A stretch of 6,025 nucleotides of DNA from an uncultured Prevotellaceae bacterium (GCA_945787625.1 CALZJL010000079.1:1-6025), one strand, 5' to 3'; shown: positions 1-6,025, counted from the stretch's first letter. Notes: generated by a model not told the origin, from the sequence alone. Made by a program: numbers and translations.

Positions 1-1062
1 AAGAAGTTTCTCGGGACATATTTCTTCTCGCTGATACTCATCATTACGATAGCCGTAATCTTTGATTACAACGACTTCGTAGACAGGTTCACCGAGAACA
101 ACGCCCCCTGGCGCGAGATAGTATTCACATACTACCTCAACTTCATACCATTCTACTCCAACCTCTTCTCAGCCCTCTTCGTATTCATCTCTGTCATATT
201 CTTTACCGTTAAGCTCGCCGACCGTAGCGAGATTATCGCCATGCTCGCCGCCGGAGTCAGTTTCCGCCGACTCATGCTTCCCTATATGCTCTGCTCCACC
301 CTCATAGCCAGCATCAACCTCTACCTCGGCACCGAGATAATCCCCCGAGGCAGCGTCAAGCGACTTGCATTCGAAAACCAGTATAAGAAACGTATCAAGA
401 CCAAGACCTGGGCAGAACAGATACACATGCAAGTCGACACAGGAGTCATCGCCTACATCGAACACTTTGACGGCATCAGCAATACAGGCTACCACCTCTC
501 GCTCGACAAGTTTCGCGACAAGCAACTCGTCTCCCACCTCTACGCACGTAGCGCACAGTATGACACCATCTCAGACGTCCGCTTCAGGTGGACCCTATCT
601 GGCGTCACCATACGCGAGCTGACGGGACGTCGCGAGACCATCACCTACCACCCCACCATCGACAGCATCATAACCCTCGAGCCCCAAGACTTCCTCCTGA
701 CCAACAAGATGCAGGAGACCATGACCTCCACTCAGCTCAAGGAATACATAGACCGCCAGAAAATGCGCGGCACCGGAAACATCAAAGACTTCGAAGTCGA
801 ATACCACAAACGTATAGCAGCCCCCTTTGCCGCCTTTATACTGAGCATCATCGGCGCCAGCCTCTCTAGCCGCAAACGAAAAGGCGGCATGGGCACCTCG
901 CTCGGCATAGGCATAGGCCTCAGCGCCATCTACATACTCCTACAGGGGATATGCGCCAGTTTCAGCACCCAAGCTGGCATGGCAGCATGGTTAGCAGCAT
1001 GGATGCCCAACATCATCTACCTCCCCATAGCCATCTACCTCTACAAAAAAGCCCCCAGGTAA
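1..1062 (+). CDS. LptF/LptG-family LPS export permease (YjgP/YjgQ), 5' end cut off
   Basis: This is the membrane permease of the Lpt exporter, which with LptB ATPase extracts lipopolysaccharide from the inner membrane and passes it to the periplasmic bridge. The frame is open from the first base and gives 353 residues before TAA; by comparison with the family only about 10 N-terminal codons should be missing. Visible layout, in window numbering: TM1 about 4-21, TM2 about 49-74, TM3 about 91-114, a periplasmic beta-rich (jellyroll-type) region about 115-270, then TM4 about 272-289, TM5 about 298-320 and TM6 about 326-348. The stretch 'RSEIIAMLAAGVSFRRL' (residues 75-91) is the family's characteristic cytoplasmic loop after TM2, and a basic RKRK loop (291-294) follows TM4. 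The six-helix plus central domain plan matches LptF/LptG. I cannot tell F from G, so no symbol is given. The ATG at 241 is internal and is not the start. The gene lies 41 bp upstream of the helicase gene and is probably co-transcribed with it. Confidence 0.93.
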   Translation, partial: KKFLGTYFFSLILIITIAVIFDYNDFVDRFTENNAPWREIVFTYYLNFIPFYSNLFSALFVFISVIFFTVKLADRSEIIAMLAAGVSFRRLMLPYMLCSTLIASINLYLGTEIIPRGSVKRLAFENQYKKRIKTKTWAEQIHMQVDTGVIAYIEHFDGISNTGYHLSLDKFRDKQLVSHLYARSAQYDTISDVRFRWTLSGVTIRELTGRRETITYHPTIDSIITLEPQDFLLTNKMQETMTSTQLKEYIDRQKMRGTGNIKDFEVEYHKRIAAPFAAFILSIIGASLSSRKRKGGMGTSLGIGIGLSAIYILLQGICASFSTQAGMAAWLAAWMPNIIYLPIAIYLYKKAPR

Positions 1063-1103
1063 GCACCTACTCCGAATAATTCCACAAAAAAACAAAATAC
1101 TAT

Positions 1104-2456
1104 ATGGATTTCTACGATACCGATCTGTCAGACCCCGTCCTCGATGCCCTCGACGACATGAACTTCACCGAGTGCACCCCCATACAAGCCGCAGCCATTC
1201 CGCCCATACTCGAAGGTCGCGACCTACTCGGCGTGGCCCAGACCGGCACAGGCAAGACAGCTGCCTATCTCCTCCCTATACTCTCCGAGCTCTCATACGG
1301 AGACTATCCCAAAGACCACATCAACTGCGTCATCATGTCGCCCACCCGCGAGCTCGCCCAGCAGATAGACCAAGCCCTCCAAGGCTTCTCCTACCACCTC
1401 CCCGAGGTCAGCTCCGTAGCCGTCTACGGAGGCAACGACGGCATACGCTATGAGCAAGAAAAGCGCGGTATGCAGAAAGGTGCTGACATCATCATCGCCA
1501 CCCCCGGACGACTCATCTCACACCTCAGTCTCGGCAACATCGACCTCAGCCACGTCAGTTTCTTCATACTCGACGAAGCCGACCGAATGCTCGACATGGG
1601 ATTCAGCGAAGACATCATGCAGATAGCCAAGTACCTCCCCACCCAGCGCCAGACCATCATGTTTTCAGCCACCATGCCCGAAAAGATACGCCACCTCGCC
1701 CGCACCCTCCTCACCGACCCTGTCGAGATCAGGCTCGCAGTCAGCAAGCCTGCCGAAGGCATACACCAGAGCGCATACATCTGCTACGACACCCAGAAGA
1801 CAGCCATCATACGCCACCTCTTCCATCACAATCCCCCCAAGCGCGTCATCATCTTCACAGGCAGCAAGCTCACCACCAAAGACCTCGCCCTCACCCTCCG
1901 ACAGTCAGGCTACAACTGCGTTGCCATGCACAGCGACCTCCAGCAGCAAGAGCGAGACGAAGCCATGTACAAGTTCCGTTCAGGTCAGGCAGACATACTC
2001 GTAGCCACCGACATCGTAGCCCGAGGCATCGACATCGACGACATCACCCTCGTCATCAATTTCGACGTCCCCCGCGACGTAGAAGACTACGTCCACCGCA
2101 TAGGCCGCACGGCCCGAGCCGGAGCCAACGGCCAAGCCATCACCCTCGTAGGTCCAAACGACCAATACGACTTCAGGAAGATTGAAAACTTCCTCCACAA
2201 AGACATCGAAAAGCTTCCCCTCCCCGAGCAATTAGGCCAAGCACCCACATACGAAACCAAAGACACCACCCCACGCCGAGGCACAAAACGCCACCACAGC
2301 AACCACAAATCCAAGAACAGTTCCGGAGGCAAAAAAAATGTTAAAGCGAATAAACATGACAGCCCCGAAACAAAACCAGTTGATACTCAAAAGAAACCCC
2401 ACAAAAAGCATCAACGGCACACAAACAACGTCAAAAAGAGCCCACAAAAAAAGTAA
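1104..2456 (+). CDS. DEAD-box ATP-dependent RNA helicase, RhlE-like
   Basis: ATP-dependent RNA helicase of superfamily 2, expected to unwind short RNA duplexes in ribosome assembly, RNA decay or cold adaptation. All core motifs are present in order: Q motif (F21 to TPIQ, 25-28), motif I AQTGTGKT (45-52), Ia PTREL (80-84), GG (109-110), Ib TPGR (133-136), II DEAD (157-160), III SAT (188-190), IV IIFTG (249-253), V VATDIVARGIDI (300-311) and VI HRIGRTARAG (331-340). The catalytic core therefore looks intact. From about residue 383 to 450 there is a low-complexity tail rich in Lys, His, Thr and Asn, as in RhlE-type proteins, where such tails add non-specific RNA binding. There is no Shine-Dalgarno; the ATG follows an A-rich leader, normal for Bacteroidota. 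Nothing like a TAnnTTTG promoter lies in the 41 bp gap, so transcription probably comes from the permease gene. The tail contains an A8 tract at 2331-2338 and ends in an A7 tract. RhlE is a subfamily guess; CsdA/DeaD and DbpA are less likely because there is no long RNA-binding domain after the core. Confidence 0.96.
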   Translation: MDFYDTDLSDPVLDALDDMNFTECTPIQAAAIPPILEGRDLLGVAQTGTGKTAAYLLPILSELSYGDYPKDHINCVIMSPTRELAQQIDQALQGFSYHLPEVSSVAVYGGNDGIRYEQEKRGMQKGADIIIATPGRLISHLSLGNIDLSHVSFFILDEADRMLDMGFSEDIMQIAKYLPTQRQTIMFSATMPEKIRHLARTLLTDPVEIRLAVSKPAEGIHQSAYICYDTQKTAIIRHLFHHNPPKRVIIFTGSKLTTKDLALTLRQSGYNCVAMHSDLQQQERDEAMYKFRSGQADILVATDIVARGIDIDDITLVINFDVPRDVEDYVHRIGRTARAGANGQAITLVGPNDQYDFRKIENFLHKDIEKLPLPEQLGQAPTYETKDTTPRRGTKRHHSNHKSKNSSGGKKNVKANKHDSPETKPVDTQKKPHKKHQRHTNNVKKSPQKK

Positions 2457-2488
2457 CGTAAACATACGCTTAATCCAACTTTTTGTTG

Positions 2489-2496
2489 TACATTTG
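2489..2496 (+). promoter_or_regulatory. Bacteroidota -7 promoter box (TACATTTG)
   Basis: The octamer TACATTTG fits the Bacteroidota housekeeping sigma consensus TAnnTTTG exactly and is followed by CA, as is often seen. It lies in the 45 bp gap after the helicase gene, in a locally T-rich stretch unlike its surroundings. No convincing -33 TTG element sits about 19-21 bp upstream; the TTTG at 2482-2485 is too close. The box ends 5 bp before the GTG start at 2502, so transcription would begin at or within a few bases of the start codon. Confidence 0.6.
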
Positions 2497-2501
2497 CAGA
2501 C

Positions 2502-3554
2502 GTGAAAGACCTCAGCAGACATATAGAATACCTCCTGTGCAAGTATGACAGCGTAGTCATACCAGGCTTGGGTGCCATCGAGACGACATATCAGCCAGCC
2601 CGGTTTGTCGCCGAGGAAAACCTATACCTGCCAGCCGTACGCACAGCCAGTCTCAACACCACCCGACTCCACGACGATGACCATCTGCTGCAAGACACCC
2701 TCGTCAAGCTCCATCACGTCAACGCTCGTACAGCCAGCAAATGGGTAAGCGAATACGTCGCAGACATCAACCAGTCCCTCCTTGAGACAGGTCATACTGA
2801 CGTCGGCACCATCGGACGCATCGTCAGCCACCAAGGTCACACAGACTTCGAGCCCTGCATAGCAGGAGTCGACACCCCCGACCTCTACGGACTCGACTCC
2901 TTCCACTTCTCCAAGCTCCCGGAGGAAGCACGCCGCCGCTCCCATCACCCTGAAAACACCCACATCACCATACGCATCAGACGAAGCGTACTAAGCCGCG
3001 TGGCCGCAGCCGTCGCCCTCATTATAGTAGTACTTACCCTCATACTGCCCAACTACGGCAACATGACGGCAGACCGCAAATACGCCAAAGTTGTCACCAC
3101 CGAGACCATAGAGTCAATCTTCGCCCCCGTTCATACCCCCACACCACAACCCCGTGTCGTAGCCCCTACACCGAAAGCCAAGCCAAGTGCAGAGCAGACG
3201 ATACAAACAGCACAAGCCAATGCTGAGACAGAAGATGAAGTAAGAGCTGAAGCAAAAATAGAAACAGAAACAGAATCAGAGACCGAGGCAAAAGCTGAAG
3301 CCAAGACAGACGTCAGCACCCCACACGGATACTGCATCGTCATGGCCAGCGCCATCACCCACAACGGAGCACAACTCCTCATAGAGAAGCTTCGCGACGA
3401 AGGCGTCAATAACGCCGTCGAGTACAACGACGGCAAGATGATACGAGTCCTACTCACAGGATACCACAACGAAGCCTCTGCCCGAGCCCAGATTGAAGTA
3501 GTACGTGCCATCGACAAAATGTATTCAGGCACATGGCTAAAATACTATAATTAA
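2502..3554 (+). CDS. HU-CCDC81 and SPOR domain transmembrane protein
   Basis: This 350-residue protein has a cytoplasmic HU-related module, one membrane span and a periplasmic SPOR domain. Residues 1 to about 58 match the HU-CCDC81 start (HIEYLL at 7-12, VVIPGLGAIET at 18-28); about 60-135 looks like a second HU-like unit. A basic stretch (RIRRSVLSR, 158-166) leads into the span (about 167-184), giving the N terminus inside. Next comes a Pro/Thr/Ala/Glu linker (about 200-272) and a SPOR domain (about 275-350, GYCIVMAS to TWLKYYN). SPOR domains bind glycan strands stripped of stem peptides at division sites; HU-fold proteins bind DNA, although the HU-CCDC81 clade may bind protein instead. A link between nucleoid or cytoplasmic partner and septal wall is inference. 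The start is GTG at 2502: it is the only candidate that keeps the conserved N-terminal motif, and no upstream in-frame alternative is convincing. The gene ends in tandem TAATAA and is followed by a terminator hairpin. Confidence 0.9.
   Translation: MKDLSRHIEYLLCKYDSVVIPGLGAIETTYQPARFVAEENLYLPAVRTASLNTTRLHDDDHLLQDTLVKLHHVNARTASKWVSEYVADINQSLLETGHTDVGTIGRIVSHQGHTDFEPCIAGVDTPDLYGLDSFHFSKLPEEARRRSHHPENTHITIRIRRSVLSRVAAAVALIIVVLTLILPNYGNMTADRKYAKVVTTETIESIFAPVHTPTPQPRVVAPTPKAKPSAEQTIQTAQANAETEDEVRAEAKIETETESETEAKAEAKTDVSTPHGYCIVMASAITHNGAQLLIEKLRDEGVNNAVEYNDGKMIRVLLTGYHNEASARAQIEVVRAIDKMYSGTWLKYYN
3222..3311 (+). repeat. Low-complexity Glu/Ala/Thr/Lys-coding tract in the periplasmic linker
   Basis: This codes for residues 241-270 of the HU/SPOR protein, built of short units such as ET, EA and EAKAEAK. 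The DNA holds imperfect GAAACA-like hexamers around 3260-3275. Codon choice switches here to GAA, ACA, GCT and AAA, making the + strand purine-rich, while flanking sequence is C-rich. It is probably a flexible or helical spacer reaching across the periplasm to the wall. Such tracts commonly change length by replication slippage. Confidence 0.7.
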
Positions 3555-3571
3555 TAAAACTAACAACAGAT

Positions 3572-3621
3572 ACGCCTGCAAGGAAAACCTGATTACCACC
3601 ACATAATCAGGTTTTCGGCGT
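3572..3621 (+). terminator. Strong hairpin terminator after the HU/SPOR gene
   Basis: A perfect 12 bp inverted repeat pairs 3584-3595 (AAAACCTGATTA) with 3604-3615 (TAATCAGGTTTT) across an 8-base loop, CCACCACA. Outside it, ACGCC at 3572-3576 can pair with GGCGT at 3617-3621, with an internal loop of 7 bases on one side and 1 on the other. The four T residues form the 3' arm of the inner stem and no long T-run follows. The A and T ends make it potentially bidirectional. Its place 17 bp after the stop codon supports a terminator of the upstream gene. Confidence 0.75.
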
Positions 3622-3651
3622 TCAAGTGAGACACACCTAAAACCCACAGAA

Positions 3652-4185
3652 ATGAAACGAGTACGCTGCCCAAAATGCGACACCTACATCACCTTTGACG
3701 AGACCAAATACCAGCCAGGCCAACGTCTGGTCTTCAGCTGTACCTCCTGCAACAAGCAGTTTGGCATACGCATCGGTACCAGCACCCTACGCGACACCCA
3801 GAAAAACGAGCGACTCGACGAAAACGCCAACAACGACCACCTCGGCAGCATCATCGTAGTCGAGAACGTCTTCCACTACAAGCAGGTCATACCACTCCAG
3901 ATGGGAGACAACGTCTTCGGCCGCTACGTCAAAGGCACCAGCATCAACAAGCCCATCGAGACCGTCGACCCAAGCATCGACACCCGCCATTGCATCATAC
4001 GCGTACAGCAGAACAGCCGCGGAGAATTGCAATACCTCCTACGCGACGCCCCCTCAGGCACAGGCACATTCTACATGAACGACATACTCCGCGACAACCA
4101 GCGCATACCCCTGAGCGACGGCGATATCATCACCATCGGAGCCACCACCCTCATACTACGCACAAAAGACAAGCCAGACCAATAA
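3652..4185 (+). CDS. Zinc-ribbon and FHA domain protein
   Basis: A soluble cytoplasmic protein of 177 residues with two modules. The N-terminal zinc ribbon has C6-x2-C9 and C30-x2-C33, resembling MJ0042-type fingers, with no residues missing. A polar linker (about 44-64) leads to an FHA domain (about 65-171): conserved GR (90-91), a strand with H113 and CII, a D132...SGTGTF loop (135-140), N143, and the LSDGDIITIG end (154-163). FHA domains usually bind phosphothreonine peptides in Ser/Thr kinase signalling or secretion regulation. Here the Ser and Arg of the usual SRxH motif appear as D110 and T111, and the Asn of the NGT loop appears as T137, so classical phosphothreonine binding is doubtful. 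There is no signal peptide or membrane segment. The ATG at 3652 begins right before the first Cys pair and has no Shine-Dalgarno. No promoter is recognisable between the hairpin and the gene. The cellular role is unknown; no kinase or phosphatase gene is in view. Confidence 0.85.
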   Translation: MKRVRCPKCDTYITFDETKYQPGQRLVFSCTSCNKQFGIRIGTSTLRDTQKNERLDENANNDHLGSIIVVENVFHYKQVIPLQMGDNVFGRYVKGTSINKPIETVDPSIDTRHCIIRVQQNSRGELQYLLRDAPSGTGTFYMNDILRDNQRIPLSDGDIITIGATTLILRTKDKPDQ

Positions 4186-4223
4186 AATAACACCACCACA
4201 ACAACAAGCCAAAAAATATTATC

Positions 4224-6025
4224 ATGACAAACAAAGCGATTCTCCTCACCACCGTCATTGCCATTCTGCTCAGCATCGCCCACACGTCATCAGCTCAGAT
4301 ATTTAAAGCCTCCGTCGAGGTAAGCATCTCCCACACGAGCGGAACACGTACCCTCAAGGCCAAAGACTTCGGGCTCTCCCCCAACAATCCCAGCATCAAC
4401 GCCTCACCCATACTCCTTCAGATGTGCGACTCAGCACGCGCCCTCAGCGCCCAAGGTCTCAAGGTACGCATACAACTTGACAAAGGACAATACCACTTCC
4501 ACCCCCGTCAAGCCGCCACACGCGAGTACTACATCTCCAACCACGATCAAAACCAGCCCAAGACCGTAGGCATACCACTCGAAGGGCTCAGAAACGTCAC
4601 CTTTGACGGCTGCGGAGCCGACCTACTCTTCTACGGACAGATGCTCCCTCTCTCACTCATAGAAAGTACCGATTGCACCCTACGCAATTTCAGCATAGAC
4701 TTTCCCAACCCACACATCGCCCAAGCCGTCATCACCCACAACGACGGCAAGAGTCTCAGCTACAAGATGGAACCCTGGGTAGACTGGGAAGTCAAGGACG
4801 GAACTCTCTACACCCGAGGTGAAGGCTGGCGCTACCATGCCAACGGCGGCATAGCATTTGACGGCAACAGTCGCCACCTCATAGCTCAGACCTCCGACTG
4901 CTCATTCCCTACAAGCAACCTCACCACCGACAAAGACGGCAACATACACGCCCCCTCTTGGAAAGACCCACGCCTCGTCCCAGGCACACGCTTTGCCCTC
5001 CGCACGTGGAATCGTCCGGCCCCAGCCCTGTTCCTCGCCGACGACGTCCGCACCACCCTCCACAACATCAAAGTCCACTACGCCGAGGGCATGGGACTCC
5101 TCGCACAGATGTGTACCGACATCGACATCAACCGCCTCAGCATCTGCCTGCGCGGCAAAGACGACCCCCGCTACTTCACCACACAAGCCGATGCCACCCA
5201 CTTCTCAGGCTGCAAGGGCATCATACGTGAGCGCAACGGCCTCTTCGAAGGCATGATGGACGACGCCATCAACGTACACGGCACCTACCTCAAGATAATC
5301 GAGCGCATCGATGACCACACCCTCATAGGCCAGTACATGCACGGCCAGAGCTACGGATTCCGTTGGGGCGAGCCAGGCGACACAATCCAGTTCATACAGT
5401 CCAACACCATGGAGGTCGTCTCCGCCCCCAATACCATACGAAGCATCGCCCCACACAAAGGCAAGATAAACAAAGGCGTCAGACAATTCCGTATAACTCT
5501 CACAGAACCAATCTCTAAAGACATCAATCCGTTCCGAGCAGCCTACGGCATCGAAAACCTCACATGGAGTCCACGCGTAGAGTTCACAGGCAATACCGTA
5601 CGCAACAATCGCGCCCGCGGCTCGCTCTTCAGCACACCACGCCAAGTCATCGTCCGCAACAACACCTTCGACCACACCAGCGGCTGCGCCATACTCCTCT
5701 GCGGAGACTGCAACGGTTGGTACGAGACTGGAGCCTGTCGCGACGTCCTCATCGAGAAAAACAAGATAATCAACGCCCTCACCAACAGCTTCCAGTTCAC
5801 CAACGCCATCATTTCCATCTATCCCGAGATACCCAATCTCGACAAGCAGCAGAAATACTTCCACAGCGGCATCACCATACGTCGCAACCGCATACAGACC
5901 TTCGACAAGCCCATACTCTACGCCAAGTCCGTAGACGGAATCAAGTTCGAAGGCAATACCATCATCTACAACACCGACTACGCTCCCTACCATTGGAACC
6001 AACACACCTTCCTTTTCGAGCGAGT
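4224..6025 (+). CDS. Secreted GH110 alpha-1,3-galactosidase, 3' end cut off
   Basis: The frame is open from ATG 4224 to the window edge, giving 600 complete codons; GH110 enzymes are about 600-620 residues, so only a few C-terminal residues should be missing. Members hydrolyse terminal alpha-1,3-linked galactose with inversion, from blood group B antigen (subfamilies A and B) and also linear alpha-Gal (subfamily B). A Sec signal peptide is clear: K4, hydrophobic core 5-19, likely cleavage after SSA (22-24) before Q25; there is no lipobox Cys, so periplasmic or exported rather than lipidated. Family-like segments: REYYISNHDQ (100-109), VGIPLEGL (115-122), DADATHF-type segment with D323, MMDDAINVHG (344-353), GFRWGEPGD (378-386), and near the C terminus RGSLFSTPR, ILLCGDCNGWYETGACRDV and FTNAIISIYPEIP. 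Repeated NNTF/NKII/NRIQ turns fit a right-handed beta-helix. D323, D346/D347 and E383 are the likely catalytic acids, judged by position and memory of the family without alignment. The gene lies 38 bp after the FHA gene. Subfamily is unresolved; GlaB-type is the best guess. Confidence 0.93.
   Translation, partial: MTNKAILLTTVIAILLSIAHTSSAQIFKASVEVSISHTSGTRTLKAKDFGLSPNNPSINASPILLQMCDSARALSAQGLKVRIQLDKGQYHFHPRQAATREYYISNHDQNQPKTVGIPLEGLRNVTFDGCGADLLFYGQMLPLSLIESTDCTLRNFSIDFPNPHIAQAVITHNDGKSLSYKMEPWVDWEVKDGTLYTRGEGWRYHANGGIAFDGNSRHLIAQTSDCSFPTSNLTTDKDGNIHAPSWKDPRLVPGTRFALRTWNRPAPALFLADDVRTTLHNIKVHYAEGMGLLAQMCTDIDINRLSICLRGKDDPRYFTTQADATHFSGCKGIIRERNGLFEGMMDDAINVHGTYLKIIERIDDHTLIGQYMHGQSYGFRWGEPGDTIQFIQSNTMEVVSAPNTIRSIAPHKGKINKGVRQFRITLTEPISKDINPFRAAYGIENLTWSPRVEFTGNTVRNNRARGSLFSTPRQVIVRNNTFDHTSGCAILLCGDCNGWYETGACRDVLIEKNKIINALTNSFQFTNAIISIYPEIPNLDKQQKYFHSGITIRRNRIQTFDKPILYAKSVDGIKFEGNTIIYNTDYAPYHWNQHTFLFER

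Noticed and set aside
241..243. ATG at 241 as the start of the permease gene
   Set aside because: The same frame is open back to base 1 and codes for TM1, TM2 and the conserved loop of the LptF/LptG family, so this Met is internal.
2476..2488. Small inverted repeat CAAC-TTTTT-GTTG before the HU/SPOR gene, considered as a terminator of the helicase gene
   Set aside because: The stem has only 4 bp and no T-run after it. The T-rich sequence is better explained as part of the promoter region.
2338..2505. Small ORF of 55 codons starting at ATG 2338 in the +1 frame of the helicase tail
   Set aside because: It overlaps the helicase tail for most of its length, and its product is a random-looking basic peptide with no recognisable motif. 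I keep it only as a slippage possibility, not as a gene.
3546..3551. Perfect TATAAT, like an E. coli -10 box
   Set aside because: It is the Tyr-Asn end of the HU/SPOR coding sequence, it has no matching -35 box, and Bacteroidota promoters use TAnnTTTG instead.
5205..6005. Long minus-strand open frame of 266 codons opposite the galactosidase gene
   Set aside because: It lies fully inside a clear GH110 gene. Its protein is a low-information mix of Val, Asp, Gly, Ala and Glu, as expected from reading C-rich codons backwards. Similar minus-strand frames occur opposite every gene here, so they reflect codon bias.
1..6025. CRISPR array, tRNA or rRNA gene, insertion sequence or attachment site
   Set aside because: No regularly spaced repeats, tRNA-like cloverleaf, transposase motif or terminal inverted repeats were seen. 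Almost all of the window is occupied by the five genes, and the largest gap is 97 bp.

Overview
The window looks like a chromosomal segment of a Bacteroidota genome, most likely order Bacteroidales. Four signs point there. An HU-CCDC81/SPOR fusion protein, typical of that phylum, is present. The only recognisable promoter is a Bacteroidota-type -7 box (TAnnTTTG). Start codons have A-rich leaders and no Shine-Dalgarno sequence. A GH110 alpha-galactosidase lies at the right edge. All five genes are on the + strand and the coding strand is strongly C-rich and G-poor. That skew leaves many long but meaningless open frames on the minus strand. Genus or species cannot be named from the sequence alone.

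Layout. At 1-1062 is the 3' part of an LptF/LptG (YjgP/YjgQ) lipopolysaccharide-export permease. At 1104-2456 is a DEAD-box RNA helicase of RhlE type with a basic tail. At 2502-3554 is a membrane-anchored protein with an HU-like cytoplasmic module and a periplasmic SPOR domain; it starts at GTG just behind a -7 promoter box. At 3572-3621 is a strong hairpin, the probable transcription terminator. At 3652-4185 is a small zinc-ribbon plus FHA protein. From 4224 to the right edge is a secreted GH110 alpha-1,3-galactosidase, missing only its last few residues.

How the genes relate. The first two genes are close enough to be co-transcribed (41 bp gap). The HU/SPOR gene probably has its own promoter and ends at the hairpin. 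The last two genes (38 bp gap) may form a second unit, but I see no promoter for them. The first three genes fit envelope and housekeeping roles: LPS transport, RNA remodelling, and a protein that may join DNA or the cytoplasm to septal peptidoglycan. The galactosidase fits removal of terminal alpha-1,3-galactose from host glycans. No susC/susD pair or other polysaccharide-utilisation gene is visible.

No new system is clearly present. The points most worth checking are a next-base-dependent choice between Ile codons ATA and ATC, a possibly leaderless mRNA for the HU/SPOR gene, and an FHA domain lacking two residues usually needed for phosphothreonine recognition.
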